A stretch of DNA of 64,000 bases from Trichococcus paludicola (GTDB taxonomy: Bacteria > Bacillota > Bacilli > Lactobacillales > Aerococcaceae): the NCBI RefSeq assembly GCF_003052295.1, contig NZ_QBLC01000004.1, positions 1 to 64,000 on the forward strand, in the 5' to 3' direction. The notes under the pieces were generated by a model. The model worked only from the letters and a program-made list of their open reading frames with translations, was not told the origin of the DNA and made no database searches. Numbering within the stretch: position 1 is the stretch's first letter; the number at the start of each line of letters is the position of its first letter. Positions 1 through 8,457 of the stretch are shown here, in pieces. A program made the position numbers and the translations under genes.

Positions 1-50
1 GCCTGTAGTGGACTTTCACCACCAAGTTATCACCCATGCCGGGCGCACAC

Positions 51-80
51 AAAAAAAAAGCCGGGAGCGTGTCCCGGCTT
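51..80 (-). terminator. Rho-independent terminator of adhE
   Basis: A 9-bp perfect stem (AAGCCGGGA / TCCCGGCTT) with a 5-nt loop is followed, on the minus strand, by a run of nine U residues. It lies 14 bases past the adhE stop codon. Confidence 0.9.
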
Positions 81-94
81 TTCCTTATCTGCTA

Positions 95-2698
95 TTAACC
101 TTTGTAGGCTGCGTAGATGATTTCTTTCAATTCTGAGATCAGTGGTTGTTTAGGGTTAGCTGTTGTACATTGATCTTCGAATGCCAATTCAGCTAAACGG
201 TCCGCATCGCGATCAAGCATTTCATCAGTGATGCCTTGATCCTTGAAGTTCATCTTGATGCCGATATCTTGACCTAATTTAGTGATTTCAGTAGCCAAAG
301 CTTCTACCAATTCAGCAGTCGTGTTGCCTTTGAAGCCTAGGTAACGAGCGATTTCAGCGTAGTCTTCGTCTGCACGGAAGTACTCGTATTTAGCCCACAA
401 TGCATGTTTTTGCGGATCAAGCGCATTGTAGCGGACGATATGCGGCAACAGGATAGCGTTCGTACGGCCGTGGATCAGATCCCATTGTCCGCCGATTTTG
501 TGTGCGATCGAGTGGGAAATACCCAGGAACGCATTCGCGAAGGCCATACCAGCGATTGTTGAAGCGTTGTGCATTTTTTCGCGGGATTCTTGGTCGCCGT
601 AGTTGTATGAATTTCTCAAGTTTTCGAATACCAGTTTGATGGCTTGCAAGCTCAAACCTTTAGTGTAGTCGTTTGCCAATACGGAAACAAAAGATTCGAT
701 GGCATGCGTCAATACGTCCATACCAGTATCTGCAGTTACAGATTTAGGAACACTGTATACGAATTGTGGATCCACGATGGCAACATCCGGAGTCAATGCG
801 TAGTCAGCCAATGGGTACTTGATGTGTGTTTCGCTGTCTGTGATAACCGCGAATGGCGTTACTTCCGAACCAGTACCTGATGTGGTAGGGATGCAGACAA
901 GTTTCGCTTTTTCCATGTCCTTGATCTTGTAAGTACGTTTGCGGATATCCAAGAATTTTTGTTTAGCGCCGAAGAAGTCGCTTTCTGGGTGCTCATAGAA
1001 CAACCACATCGCTTTGGCAGCATCCATCGGGGAACCTCCGCCGATTGCGATGATTGTATCCGGTTTGAAGTCGCGCATTTTTTCAGTACCACGGTTTACA
1101 GTGTTTGTTGTCGGGTTAGGTTCAACATCTGAGAAGATTGCGTAAGATACTTTGTTGTTGCGTTGTTTCAATTGTTCGATGACTACATCCACATAGCCGA
1201 ATTTGACCATGCCGTCGTCGCAGACGATGAAGACTCTTTCGACATCTTTCATGTCACGTAAGTATCTAACTGAATTTTCTTCGAAGTAAACCTTCTCTGG
1301 CAATTTAATCCACTGCATATTATTTCTCCTTTTAGCAACAGTTTTCACGTTCAATAAATCTAATGCAGAAACGTTATGAGAAACTGAGTTTCTGCCGTAA
1401 GATCCGCAACCCAAAGTTAATGAAGCGATATTATTGTTGTACAAGTCACCGATACCAGCTTGAGAAGATGGAGAGTTGATAAGAACGCGGCAAGCTTTCA
1501 TTTCTTTTCCGAATTGTTCGATCAAATCATTGCGGCGAGTATGCAGTGAAGCCGAGTGACCTAAACCACCCAAATCCAGCATTTGTTTGCATAGTTCGAA
1601 GCCATGCTCTGTACTGTCTGATTTCATCATAGCCAATACTGGAGATAATTTTTCTCTTGACATTGGGTATTCTGCTCCGACGCCCGGTAATTCAGCGATC
1701 AACAATTTAGTGTTTGCAGGAACGTTTAATCCAGCCAATTCAGCGATTTTACGAGCGTGCATACCGACAACATTCGGTCTCACGCCAGTTTTAGCATCAT
1801 TCATCACGACGTCTTCCAATTGTTGAATTTCTTCAGGTTTAGCGAAGTATACATTGTGCAATTGGAATTCTTTTTTGACTTCATCATAGATTTCGCTGTC
1901 GACGATTGCAGCTTGTTCTGAAGCACAGATCATACCGTTGTCGAACGTTTTTGAAACGATGATGTCGTTTACAGCGCGTTTAACGTTTGCTGATTTTTCG
2001 ATGTAAGCCGGAACGTTACCAGGACCAACTCCCAATGCTGGTTTACCAGTAGAATAAGCAGCTTTAACCATTGCAGCTCCACCTGTAGCCAATACGACAG
2101 CAACTTCTGGATGGTTGATCAATTCAGCTGTTTTTTCCATTGATACGCCTTCTACCCATTGGATACAGTCAGCAGGTGCGCCTGCTTTGATGGCAGCATC
2201 GTAAACAACTTTTGCAGTTGCAGCCGAACATTTTTCTGCGCTTGGGTGGAAAGAGAAGATGATCGGGTTTCTTGTTTTCATACAGATCATCGCTTTGAAG
2301 ATTGTTGTCGAAGTTGGGTTGGTTGTCGGGATGATACCGGCAACAACGCCTACAGGAGCGGCAACCTTCATGATTTGATCAACTTTATTGTCTTCGATGA
2401 TTCCGACTGTTTTATTTTTTCTGATTGAATGCCAAATGTTTTCAGCGGCATACATGTTTTTGATACATTTATCTTCATAAACGCCTCGGCCTGTTTCTTC
2501 AACTGCCATTTTTGCAAGTGGCATATGTTGCTCCATTGCAGCTAATGCCATTTCGTGGACGATGTGGTCGACTTGTTCTTGGGTATAATCTTCAAATAGA
2601 GTCAAAGCTTTTTGGGCTTTTCCAGTGTAGTTGCTGATTTCTTCTTTTGCAGTCATCATGGGTTTTTTCTCCTCTAAAACTACTTTTTCTTTACTCAT
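95..2698 (-). CDS. adhE: Bifunctional acetaldehyde-CoA/alcohol dehydrogenase AdhE
   Basis: The enzyme reduces acetyl-CoA to acetaldehyde and then to ethanol, recycling two NADH per acetyl-CoA in mixed-acid fermentation; the family forms cytosolic helical filaments called spirosomes. The 867-residue length is normal. The N-terminal half is an aldehyde dehydrogenase domain with the catalytic Cys258 in MICASEQ. The C-terminal half is an iron-dependent alcohol dehydrogenase with the nucleotide-binding GGGSPMDAAK and metal-ligand histidines around HSIAHKIGG. The ATG start has an AGGAGG site 8 bases upstream. The gene is monocistronic, with its own terminator and a 550-base upstream region that carries candidate CcpA and CRP/Rex sites. 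Identity is secure. Confidence 0.97.
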   Translation of the reverse strand: MSKEKVVLEEKKPMMTAKEEISNYTGKAQKALTLFEDYTQEQVDHIVHEMALAAMEQHMPLAKMAVEETGRGVYEDKCIKNMYAAENIWHSIRKNKTVGIIEDNKVDQIMKVAAPVGVVAGIIPTTNPTSTTIFKAMICMKTRNPIIFSFHPSAEKCSAATAKVVYDAAIKAGAPADCIQWVEGVSMEKTAELINHPEVAVVLATGGAAMVKAAYSTGKPALGVGPGNVPAYIEKSANVKRAVNDIIVSKTFDNGMICASEQAAIVDSEIYDEVKKEFQLHNVYFAKPEEIQQLEDVVMNDAKTGVRPNVVGMHARKIAELAGLNVPANTKLLIAELPGVGAEYPMSREKLSPVLAMMKSDSTEHGFELCKQMLDLGGLGHSASLHTRRNDLIEQFGKEMKACRVLINSPSSQAGIGDLYNNNIASLTLGCGSYGRNSVSHNVSALDLLNVKTVAKRRNNMQWIKLPEKVYFEENSVRYLRDMKDVERVFIVCDDGMVKFGYVDVVIEQLKQRNNKVSYAIFSDVEPNPTTNTVNRGTEKMRDFKPDTIIAIGGGSPMDAAKAMWLFYEHPESDFFGAKQKFLDIRKRTYKIKDMEKAKLVCIPTTSGTGSEVTPFAVITDSETHIKYPLADYALTPDVAIVDPQFVYSVPKSVTADTGMDVLTHAIESFVSVLANDYTKGLSLQAIKLVFENLRNSYNYGDQESREKMHNASTIAGMAFANAFLGISHSIAHKIGGQWDLIHGRTNAILLPHIVRYNALDPQKHALWAKYEYFRADEDYAEIARYLGFKGNTTAELVEALATEITKLGQDIGIKMNFKDQGITDEMLDRDADRLAELAFEDQCTTANPKQPLISELKEIIYAAYKG

Positions 2699-2780
2699 GT
2701 GAGATCCTCCTAAAAATGTATGTTATCCTTTTCACATGCTTATTATATTTCATGGAATTTCGTTTGTAAAGCGAATAAAT

Positions 2781-2794
2781 GTGATGTTCTTCAC
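2781..2794. promoter_or_regulatory. CRP/Rex-type palindrome upstream of adhE
   Basis: The palindrome GTGA-TGTTCT-TCAC, within TGTGA-N6-TCACT, sits 83 bases upstream of the adhE start. It fits the CRP-family core TGTGA-N6-TCACA and the Rex core TTGTGA-N6-TCACAA about equally. Rex control of adhE by NADH/NAD+ is well known in Firmicutes. Which factor binds here is inference. Confidence 0.5.
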
Positions 2795-2813
2795 TTATTT
2801 TCCATACAGGCCC

Positions 2814-2827
2814 TGTAAGCGTGTTCA
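2814..2827. promoter_or_regulatory. CRE-like site (CcpA) upstream of adhE
   Basis: The sequence TGTAAGCGTGTTCA matches the catabolite response consensus TGWAANCGNTNWCA at 13 of 14 positions. It lies about 115 bases upstream of the adhE start, suggesting carbon catabolite control. Confidence 0.5.
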
Positions 2828-3206
2828 ACGGATGTTTTTGTCTCTACTGGTTTTCACAAATAGTCATTGGAAACATTCTGTTTCTCAACCTTTTGATTGT
2901 GAAATTATTATCATTGTTCGGAATCCGCGCTGAAAAAAATTTTTTTGAGATAATTTTTATGACGAAAATATACATGGTCGTTTAACGTCCCTGTTCGATA
3001 GATTCCCGCATTATCACGCTGATCAATCTGCATAAATCCGCTTACTAATTGTTGAATCCGACTGAATCAGCGATTAACTTTGAATATTCAAGCGATAAGA
3101 TTATTTTGCTCGATTCAAAGGGCTGAAATCGTCCCGGTTAAATGACGACATTTCAAAAATGGATCCTTAGGGCACAGATTGCACCGCAAACTCAGATTTA
3201 CATTTA

Positions 3207-3242
3207 CAAAAAAAGCACAATACTCTGAAGTATTGTACTTTT
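3207..3242 (-). terminator. Terminator of the tgt-yajC-comN unit
   Basis: A stem of ACAATACT against AGTATTGT with a CTGA loop is flanked by A- and T-runs and could work in both directions. On the minus strand it directly follows the stop of the comN-like gene. Confidence 0.8.
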
Positions 3243-3255
3243 CGCGTGTAACGTT

Positions 3256-3537
3256 TCATAGGAAATCATCAAAATTCATTTCATCCAATGAAGAGACCTT
3301 ATAGACTTGCGCTTCCAAAGCAACAAAGTCGAAGTAGTGGTTTACCGTCGTCTTCATGATATCCCGGATCTGTTGGTAATAATGGGGAGGGACAGTATGC
3401 TTCCAAGAAAATTCCTTGAAATAGCGATAGATATCGTCGACTTTGATGTTCTCGTAGCCCAGTTGATTGAACTCAGTTGCTTTCAGTTTGAACCAAGGCT
3501 CCAATTGAGCATATTGCTTCTCAGATATATTCGGCAT
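3256..3537 (-). CDS. ComN-like post-transcriptional regulator
   Basis: A small acidic 93-residue protein resembling the Bacillus ComN/YrzD family (Post_transc_reg), which in B. subtilis promotes accumulation of late competence transcripts and associates with DivIVA at the cell pole. The family features visible are the overall length, a central YRYFKEFSWKH segment and an acidic C-terminus ending in NFDDFL. The ATG has a GGAGGG site upstream. It is the last gene of a tgt-yajC-comN unit; in bacilli comN also sits beside the Sec accessory genes, which supports the call. No SecDF gene follows. Function in this organism is inferred from the family only. Confidence 0.7.
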   Translation of the reverse strand: MPNISEKQYAQLEPWFKLKATEFNQLGYENIKVDDIYRYFKEFSWKHTVPPHYYQQIRDIMKTTVNHYFDFVALEAQVYKVSSLDEMNFDDFL

Positions 3538-3571
3538 TCGCCGTCCCTCCTTTCCGATGAATCAAATCGTG

Positions 3572-3919
3572 TTACTCTTCGCTTTTGTCTTCTTGTTCTT
3601 GCTCTGATTCGGTTGCTGAATAATCTTCGACAATCGCATCATCAGTTGTGATTGTGGCAACCTTTGAAATACGTGAAATAGAACGTTTTTCAAAAGTCAG
3701 GAAGATCCCTTCACAATCCAATACGACTGTGTTATCAGCGGAATTGATTTCTTCGACAATTCCGTGCAGGCCGCCGATGGTGACTACTTTATCCCCTGGC
3801 TTAATTTGACTCAGCATATCTTGCGTTTTTTGCGCTTGTTTCTTTTGTGGTCTGATCAGGATGAAATACATTACGCCGAACAGCACCCCATAAAAGGCAA
3901 TCATGATTACTGTATCCAT
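3572..3919 (-). CDS. yajC: Preprotein translocase subunit YajC
   Basis: YajC is a single-span membrane protein that accompanies SecDF at the SecYEG translocon. The 115-residue product has one N-terminal membrane helix (about residues 4-22) followed by the family motif LIRPQKKQAQK. A compact domain with PGDKVVTIGGLHG comes next, and then an acidic tail rich in Glu and Ser. The ATG start follows a GGAGG site. It lies 77 bases downstream of tgt and 34 bases upstream of the comN-like gene. The tgt-yajC pairing is widespread in bacteria, which makes the identification firm. secD/secF are not in this window. Confidence 0.93.
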   Translation of the reverse strand: MDTVIMIAFYGVLFGVMYFILIRPQKKQAQKTQDMLSQIKPGDKVVTIGGLHGIVEEINSADNTVVLDCEGIFLTFEKRSISRISKVATITTDDAIVEDYSATESEQEQEDKSEE

Positions 3920-3996
3920 ACATTTTCCTCCATCTGTGGATTATTTTTATCTATCATCCACTTTACCAAACTTTAGGATAGACTACCACCCAAAAC

Positions 3997-5175
<1,179 letters not shown>

Positions 5176-5177
5176 TC

Positions 5178-5186
5178 AGTATACCA
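5178..5186 (-). promoter_or_regulatory. Extended -10 promoter of tgt
   Basis: The minus strand reads TGGTATACT, an extended -10 element with only a weak -35. Transcription would begin near 5171, just upstream of the chosen tgt start. Confidence 0.6.
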
Positions 5187-5221
5187 CAGTCGCACACTAT
5201 TTTCTTGTATTCGCTACTAAA

Positions 5222-5254
5222 AAAATACAATCCGAAAGTTTCGGATTGTATTTT
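5222..5254 (-). terminator. Terminator after the nfeD-floA operon
   Basis: A near-perfect stem, AAAATACAATCCGA against TCGGATTGTATTTT, with T-rich flanks. It ends the four-gene nfeD-floA operon on the minus strand and separates it from tgt. Confidence 0.85.
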
Positions 5255-5285
5255 CTGATTCGTAAGAATATAGGCAAAAGCACGT

Positions 5286-6041
5286 TCACCAAGATTGAAT
5301 CTTTTTGTAATCGGCGCTGATGGTTTTTGTCACTTCATCGCCGCCACCGCAGGGATATTCGATGCTGGCTGGCACCGAGTCCGCGAACAACGACAAAAGA
5401 CGGCGCATATCCACCAACCCGGATTCCAGTCCGGATAAAACAATTCCGCTGTCCGTGATGGCAACGTTCTTGATGTGGATGTAGGTTACCGCTTCGCGCA
5501 TTTGCTCTGCCGCGGCGAAGGGATCGCTATCGATGTAAACGAAATTGCCTGTGTCAAAAGTCAGTCCGATGTCCAATGAGGCTTTGCGGGTTTCTGCAAT
5601 GAAACCCATCAGGACAGGCGGGCTACCCTTCTTGGTGCTCTGATCATTTTCGATCGTCAGATGGATGGGATAGGTCGTCAACAATTCGCGTAATTCTTCA
5701 GCCAACTTGGCTGTGAATCCCCGGAATTCCCCTAAAGTAAGTTTCAGTTGGACTGCGTTCAATAGGGAAGCCTCTTCAAAATAGTTGCTCAGCTGTCCGT
5801 TCAACGCACCCTCTGTAAACAGTTCTGCCGGGACGGAATAGAACACCTTCAAACCCAAGTCAGCGGCTTTCTGGGCTATTTCCTTCATTTCCGTTTTGCC
5901 GGACAGAATGTATTCTCTTCTGACTTCCACAATCGGGAAGCCCATTTCCTTGATTTCCTTCAGTATTTTTTTTTGTTCCACTTTATTGTCCGCAGCTCTG
6001 TGCATGTACGCTAAAGTGTTCAATCCGATCTCTCTGGGCAT
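5286..6041 (-). CDS. Sugar phosphate isomerase/epimerase-like TIM-barrel protein
   Basis: A 251-residue protein of the xylose-isomerase-like/AP-endonuclease-2 TIM-barrel superfamily. Visible features are GLNTLAYMHRAADN at the N-terminus, TIENDQS in the middle, LTFDTGNFVYIDSDP and YIHIKN further on, and SIEYPCGGGDE near the end. These put the acidic and histidine metal ligands where the superfamily has them. The substrate cannot be read from sequence. It is the last gene of the nfeD-floA unit, 21 bases after the unknown membrane protein, with a terminator downstream. Its link to membrane microdomain proteins is unexplained; it may simply be a passenger. Confidence 0.75.
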   Translation of the reverse strand: MPREIGLNTLAYMHRAADNKVEQKKILKEIKEMGFPIVEVRREYILSGKTEMKEIAQKAADLGLKVFYSVPAELFTEGALNGQLSNYFEEASLLNAVQLKLTLGEFRGFTAKLAEELRELLTTYPIHLTIENDQSTKKGSPPVLMGFIAETRKASLDIGLTFDTGNFVYIDSDPFAAAEQMREAVTYIHIKNVAITDSGIVLSGLESGLVDMRRLLSLFADSVPASIEYPCGGGDEVTKTISADYKKIQSW

Positions 6042-6062
6042 CCATCTGTCTCCTTCAATTTC

Positions 6063-6716
6063 CTATTTGTGGTCAAAGTCCGGCCTATCGAGTATTTCTT
6101 TGGCAATGACGGCTCGCATCAACGCTTTTTGATTGCCGGAATATTTTTTTTTCTTATGAATGGTGGATTTCTCCATTCTTTTGGCAGTCTTTAATTCCTT
6201 TTTGTCTTCAGAAAAGACGGTGAAGTCATCGGCCAACCCCACGGCAGGATCCATATTATAGTCCGTAAACACTTGTACTTCAACGGTTTCATCCGCAGGT
6301 TCCGTGTCCTTGTGGTCGCTGCCTGTTTTTGGCGGATTCGCGCGCAACAGCAACTGCCATAAATTCTCGCGGTTAACGAAAATCAGGATTTCCCTCCGCC
6401 AATTTCTGTTGGTCAAGATCCGGCTGACTTCCCGCAGATATTTTTCGGGCAGGCGCTCTTGGAAAAAACCATACACCTCTTCAGGCTTCAATGTAGCCAA
6501 TTTTTTGATCAGTTGTTTCGCATTCTCATTTCCGGCACCGTCCAACGACTGGCGAAATGTCTGCTGCAGAGCAGCTGTTTGGGCTGTGCCCACTCGAAGT
6601 CTGGCGTTCTCCGATAGCCGGTTTATCCTCTTGACTATCGATAGGAGCACAGAGAGAAAGAACACCAGGAAAAGGATCGGCAACAGAATCGGTAATAGAA
6701 ATGCTAGGCTAGTCAT
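6063..6716 (-). CDS. Unknown membrane-anchored protein coupled to floA
   Basis: I do not recognise this 217-residue protein. It has one strongly hydrophobic N-terminal segment (about residues 4-28) followed by a basic stretch, so the rest probably faces the cytoplasm. A middle region predicted to be helical contains [17 protein letters not shown]. The linker around residues 130-160 is acidic, and the C-terminus is lysine-rich, ending in [15 protein letters not shown]. Its ATG overlaps the floA stop by 4 bases (ATGA), indicating translational coupling. The position suggests a partner of FloA/NfeD, but this is inference from gene order only. Confidence 0.75.
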   Translation of the reverse strand: MTSLAFLLPILLPILFLVFFLSVLLSIVKRINRLSENARLRVGTAQTAALQQTFRQSLDGAGNENAKQLIKKLATLKPEEVYGFFQERLPEKYLREVSRILTNRNWRREILIFVNRENLWQLLLRANPPKTGSDHKDTEPADETVEVQVFTDYNMDPAVGLADDFTVFSEDKKELKTAKRMEKSTIHKKKKYSGNQKALMRAVIAKEILDRPDFDHK

Positions 6717-7699
6717 TCCGGTTCGCTTCTATCTGTCGGAAACTCCGAAATGCTGCTCCTCATTTCAGTATCCGCTATGATATTTTTCATTTTATAATAA
6801 TCCATCACGCCTAGATTTCCATTGCGCAGCGCTTCAGCCAACGCCAACGGCACTTGCGCTTCGGCTTCGACCACTTTCGCCCGCATCCTTTGCACCTCAG
6901 CGATCATTTCCTGTTCTTCTGCGACCGCAAAAGCACGGCGCTCTTCGGCTTTCGCCTGAGCCACCCGCTTATCCGCCTCTGCTTGTTCCGCCTGCAGTTT
7001 GGCGCCCACGTTACGGCCGACATCAACATCGGCGATATCGATGGACAGTATCTCAAAGGCGGTACCCGAATCCAGTCCTTTTTTCAGGATCGTTTGGGAA
7101 ATGGAGTCCGGATTTTCCAGGACGGAAGTGTGCATCTTGGCAGATCCGACGGTTGTGACGATCCCCTCTCCGACACGGGCGATGATTGTTTCTTCTCCAG
7201 CACCACCGACCAATCGTTCTATGTTGGCGCGTACCGTTACTTTTGCTTTGGCTTTTACTTCAATCCCGTTCATAGCGACACCCGCAATGATTGGTGTTTC
7301 GATAACTTTTGGGTTAACACTCATTTTCACTGCTTCCAATACATTACGGCCGGCCAAATCGATGGCAGCCGCTTTTTCAAAACCTAAATCAATATCGGCA
7401 CGCTGCGCCGCAATCAGCGCGTCGATGACCATATTAACATCTCCGCCAGCAAGATGATGCGCCTCCAATTCATTTATATCAATTATCAGTCCCGCTTTTG
7501 TGGCTTTTATCATCGGCTGTACGATCATAGAAGGAACCACCCGCCGCAGTCGCATGCCGACCAGATTCGAAATTTTGACTTTCACTCCCGAAAAGTAAGC
7601 CGTGATCCATAGACCAACCGGCACAAAGCGGAAAAATAAAGATAAAAACAGTACGACAAACAATGCAATAAAGATGAGTCCTATCAATCCTTCTGTCAT
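6713..7699 (-). CDS. floA: Flotillin-like protein FloA
   Basis: FloA is a bacterial flotillin that forms membrane foci and affects membrane fluidity, secretion and signalling. The 328-residue product has an N-terminal hairpin membrane anchor (about residues 4-36), the conserved [15 protein letters not shown] segment and a PHB/SPFH domain. A long Ala/Glu-rich coiled coil follows ([20 protein letters not shown] and onward). The C-terminus contains [13 protein letters not shown]. It starts inside the end of nfeD by an ATGA overlap and is coupled downstream to an unknown membrane protein, matching the yqeZ-yqfA order of B. subtilis. Confidence 0.96.
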   Translation of the reverse strand: MTEGLIGLIFIALFVVLFLSLFFRFVPVGLWITAYFSGVKVKISNLVGMRLRRVVPSMIVQPMIKATKAGLIIDINELEAHHLAGGDVNMVIDALIAAQRADIDLGFEKAAAIDLAGRNVLEAVKMSVNPKVIETPIIAGVAMNGIEVKAKAKVTVRANIERLVGGAGEETIIARVGEGIVTTVGSAKMHTSVLENPDSISQTILKKGLDSGTAFEILSIDIADVDVGRNVGAKLQAEQAEADKRVAQAKAEERRAFAVAEEQEMIAEVQRMRAKVVEAEAQVPLALAEALRNGNLGVMDYYKMKNIIADTEMRSSISEFPTDRSEPE

Positions 7700-8298
7700 T
7701 TTCCATCCAACTCCTTGACTGTAATTTTGACCCCTTCAACCTGGATAACTTGAATCTGTTTCCCTTCAAATATAATCTTCCCGTCACTGACTACGTCGAG
7801 CACCACATCTCCGATAGAGACTTTGCCCGCAGGCCGCAGCGTCGTCGTTGCTGTACCGGTCATTCCCAAGAATTCGGAATAGTCTTTGCTGGACGAATAC
7901 CCGCGCTCACGATTCAGGGATGTATCCAAAATCAATTTGCTGCGGTCCGGCAGGAATTTATAGCCTTTTTTCAACAGCACAGATGTCGCTATCCCGGAAA
8001 AGATGATCGCCAAACTGACATCCAGCACACTTTCCAAAATACGCTCATTGTTCAAAAACAGGCCTGCCACGACCATCAGGAAACCCGCGATCCCCACCAA
8101 CCCAAAATCGGGTATGAACAATTCAACCACCAACAACATGATCCCGAACAGGAACAACAACAAAGTCAGCCAGTTACCGCTTCCGAAATACAGGAAATAC
8201 AACAAAAAACTTAGGATGGCCGCACCTCCGAAGACATAATATCTCGAAGTGAACAGCATAAAAACCAGACACAGAAATCCAATAACCAAAAACAGCAA
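7696..8298 (-). CDS. NfeD family membrane protein
   Basis: NfeD proteins pair with flotillins or stomatins. This is the short form: about four membrane helices in the first 110 residues, then a soluble C-terminal OB-fold domain ([19 protein letters not shown] to the end). There is no N-terminal ClpP-like protease domain. I chose a TTG at 8298 (200 residues) because an AAGGAGG site sits 8 bases upstream. The longer GTG frame to 8349 has no ribosome site. The stop overlaps the floA start by 4 bases. A good promoter lies at 8373-8401. The gene corresponds in position to B. subtilis yqeZ but is much shorter. Confidence 0.88.
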   Translation of the reverse strand: MLFLVIGFLCLVFMLFTSRYYVFGGAAILSFLLYFLYFGSGNWLTLLLFLFGIMLLVVELFIPDFGLVGIAGFLMVVAGLFLNNERILESVLDVSLAIIFSGIATSVLLKKGYKFLPDRSKLILDTSLNRERGYSSSKDYSEFLGMTGTATTTLRPAGKVSIGDVVLDVVSDGKIIFEGKQIQVIQVEGVKITVKELDGK

Positions 8299-8372
8299 AA
8301 TGAACGCCTCCTTCGGCTTTGTTCCGATAAAAGCAATAAACGGCCACACTCGTGAAGTTAAAAATAAGAAAA

Positions 8373-8401
8373 TTTATATTATCATTTTACCGCAAATACA
8401 A
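8373..8401 (-). promoter_or_regulatory. Promoter of the nfeD-floA operon
   Basis: On the minus strand TTGTAT and TATAAA are separated by exactly 17 bases. Transcription would start near 8366, about 68 bases upstream of the chosen TTG start. Confidence 0.65.
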
Positions 8402-8411
8402 AAATAACAAA

Positions 8412-8435
8412 AGGAAATCCCTTTCAGGACTTCCT
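8412..8435 (-). terminator. Terminator of clpB
   Basis: The stem AGGAA.TCC / GGA.TTCCT has one internal mismatch and is followed on the minus strand by a T-rich tract. It lies 22 bases past the clpB stop. Confidence 0.65.
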
Positions 8436-8457
8436 CTCTGCGTACTGACTTGTCAAA

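Larger units (their letters stand above)
2699..3206. other. Long intergenic region upstream of adhE
   Basis: About 500 bases without a credible gene. The adhE-proximal 220 bases hold a GTGA-N6-TCAC palindrome, a CRE-like 14-mer and a TTGTGAA half-site at 2897-2903, consistent with a regulated promoter. The distal part (about 2950-3200) shows no ORF and no strong hairpin; I see nothing assignable there. Confidence 0.6.

Noticed and set aside
1-50. Left-edge sequence could be the tail of a mobile element or of another gene
   Set aside because: Only 50 bases are available, with no terminal repeat or recognisable reading frame, so nothing can be supported.
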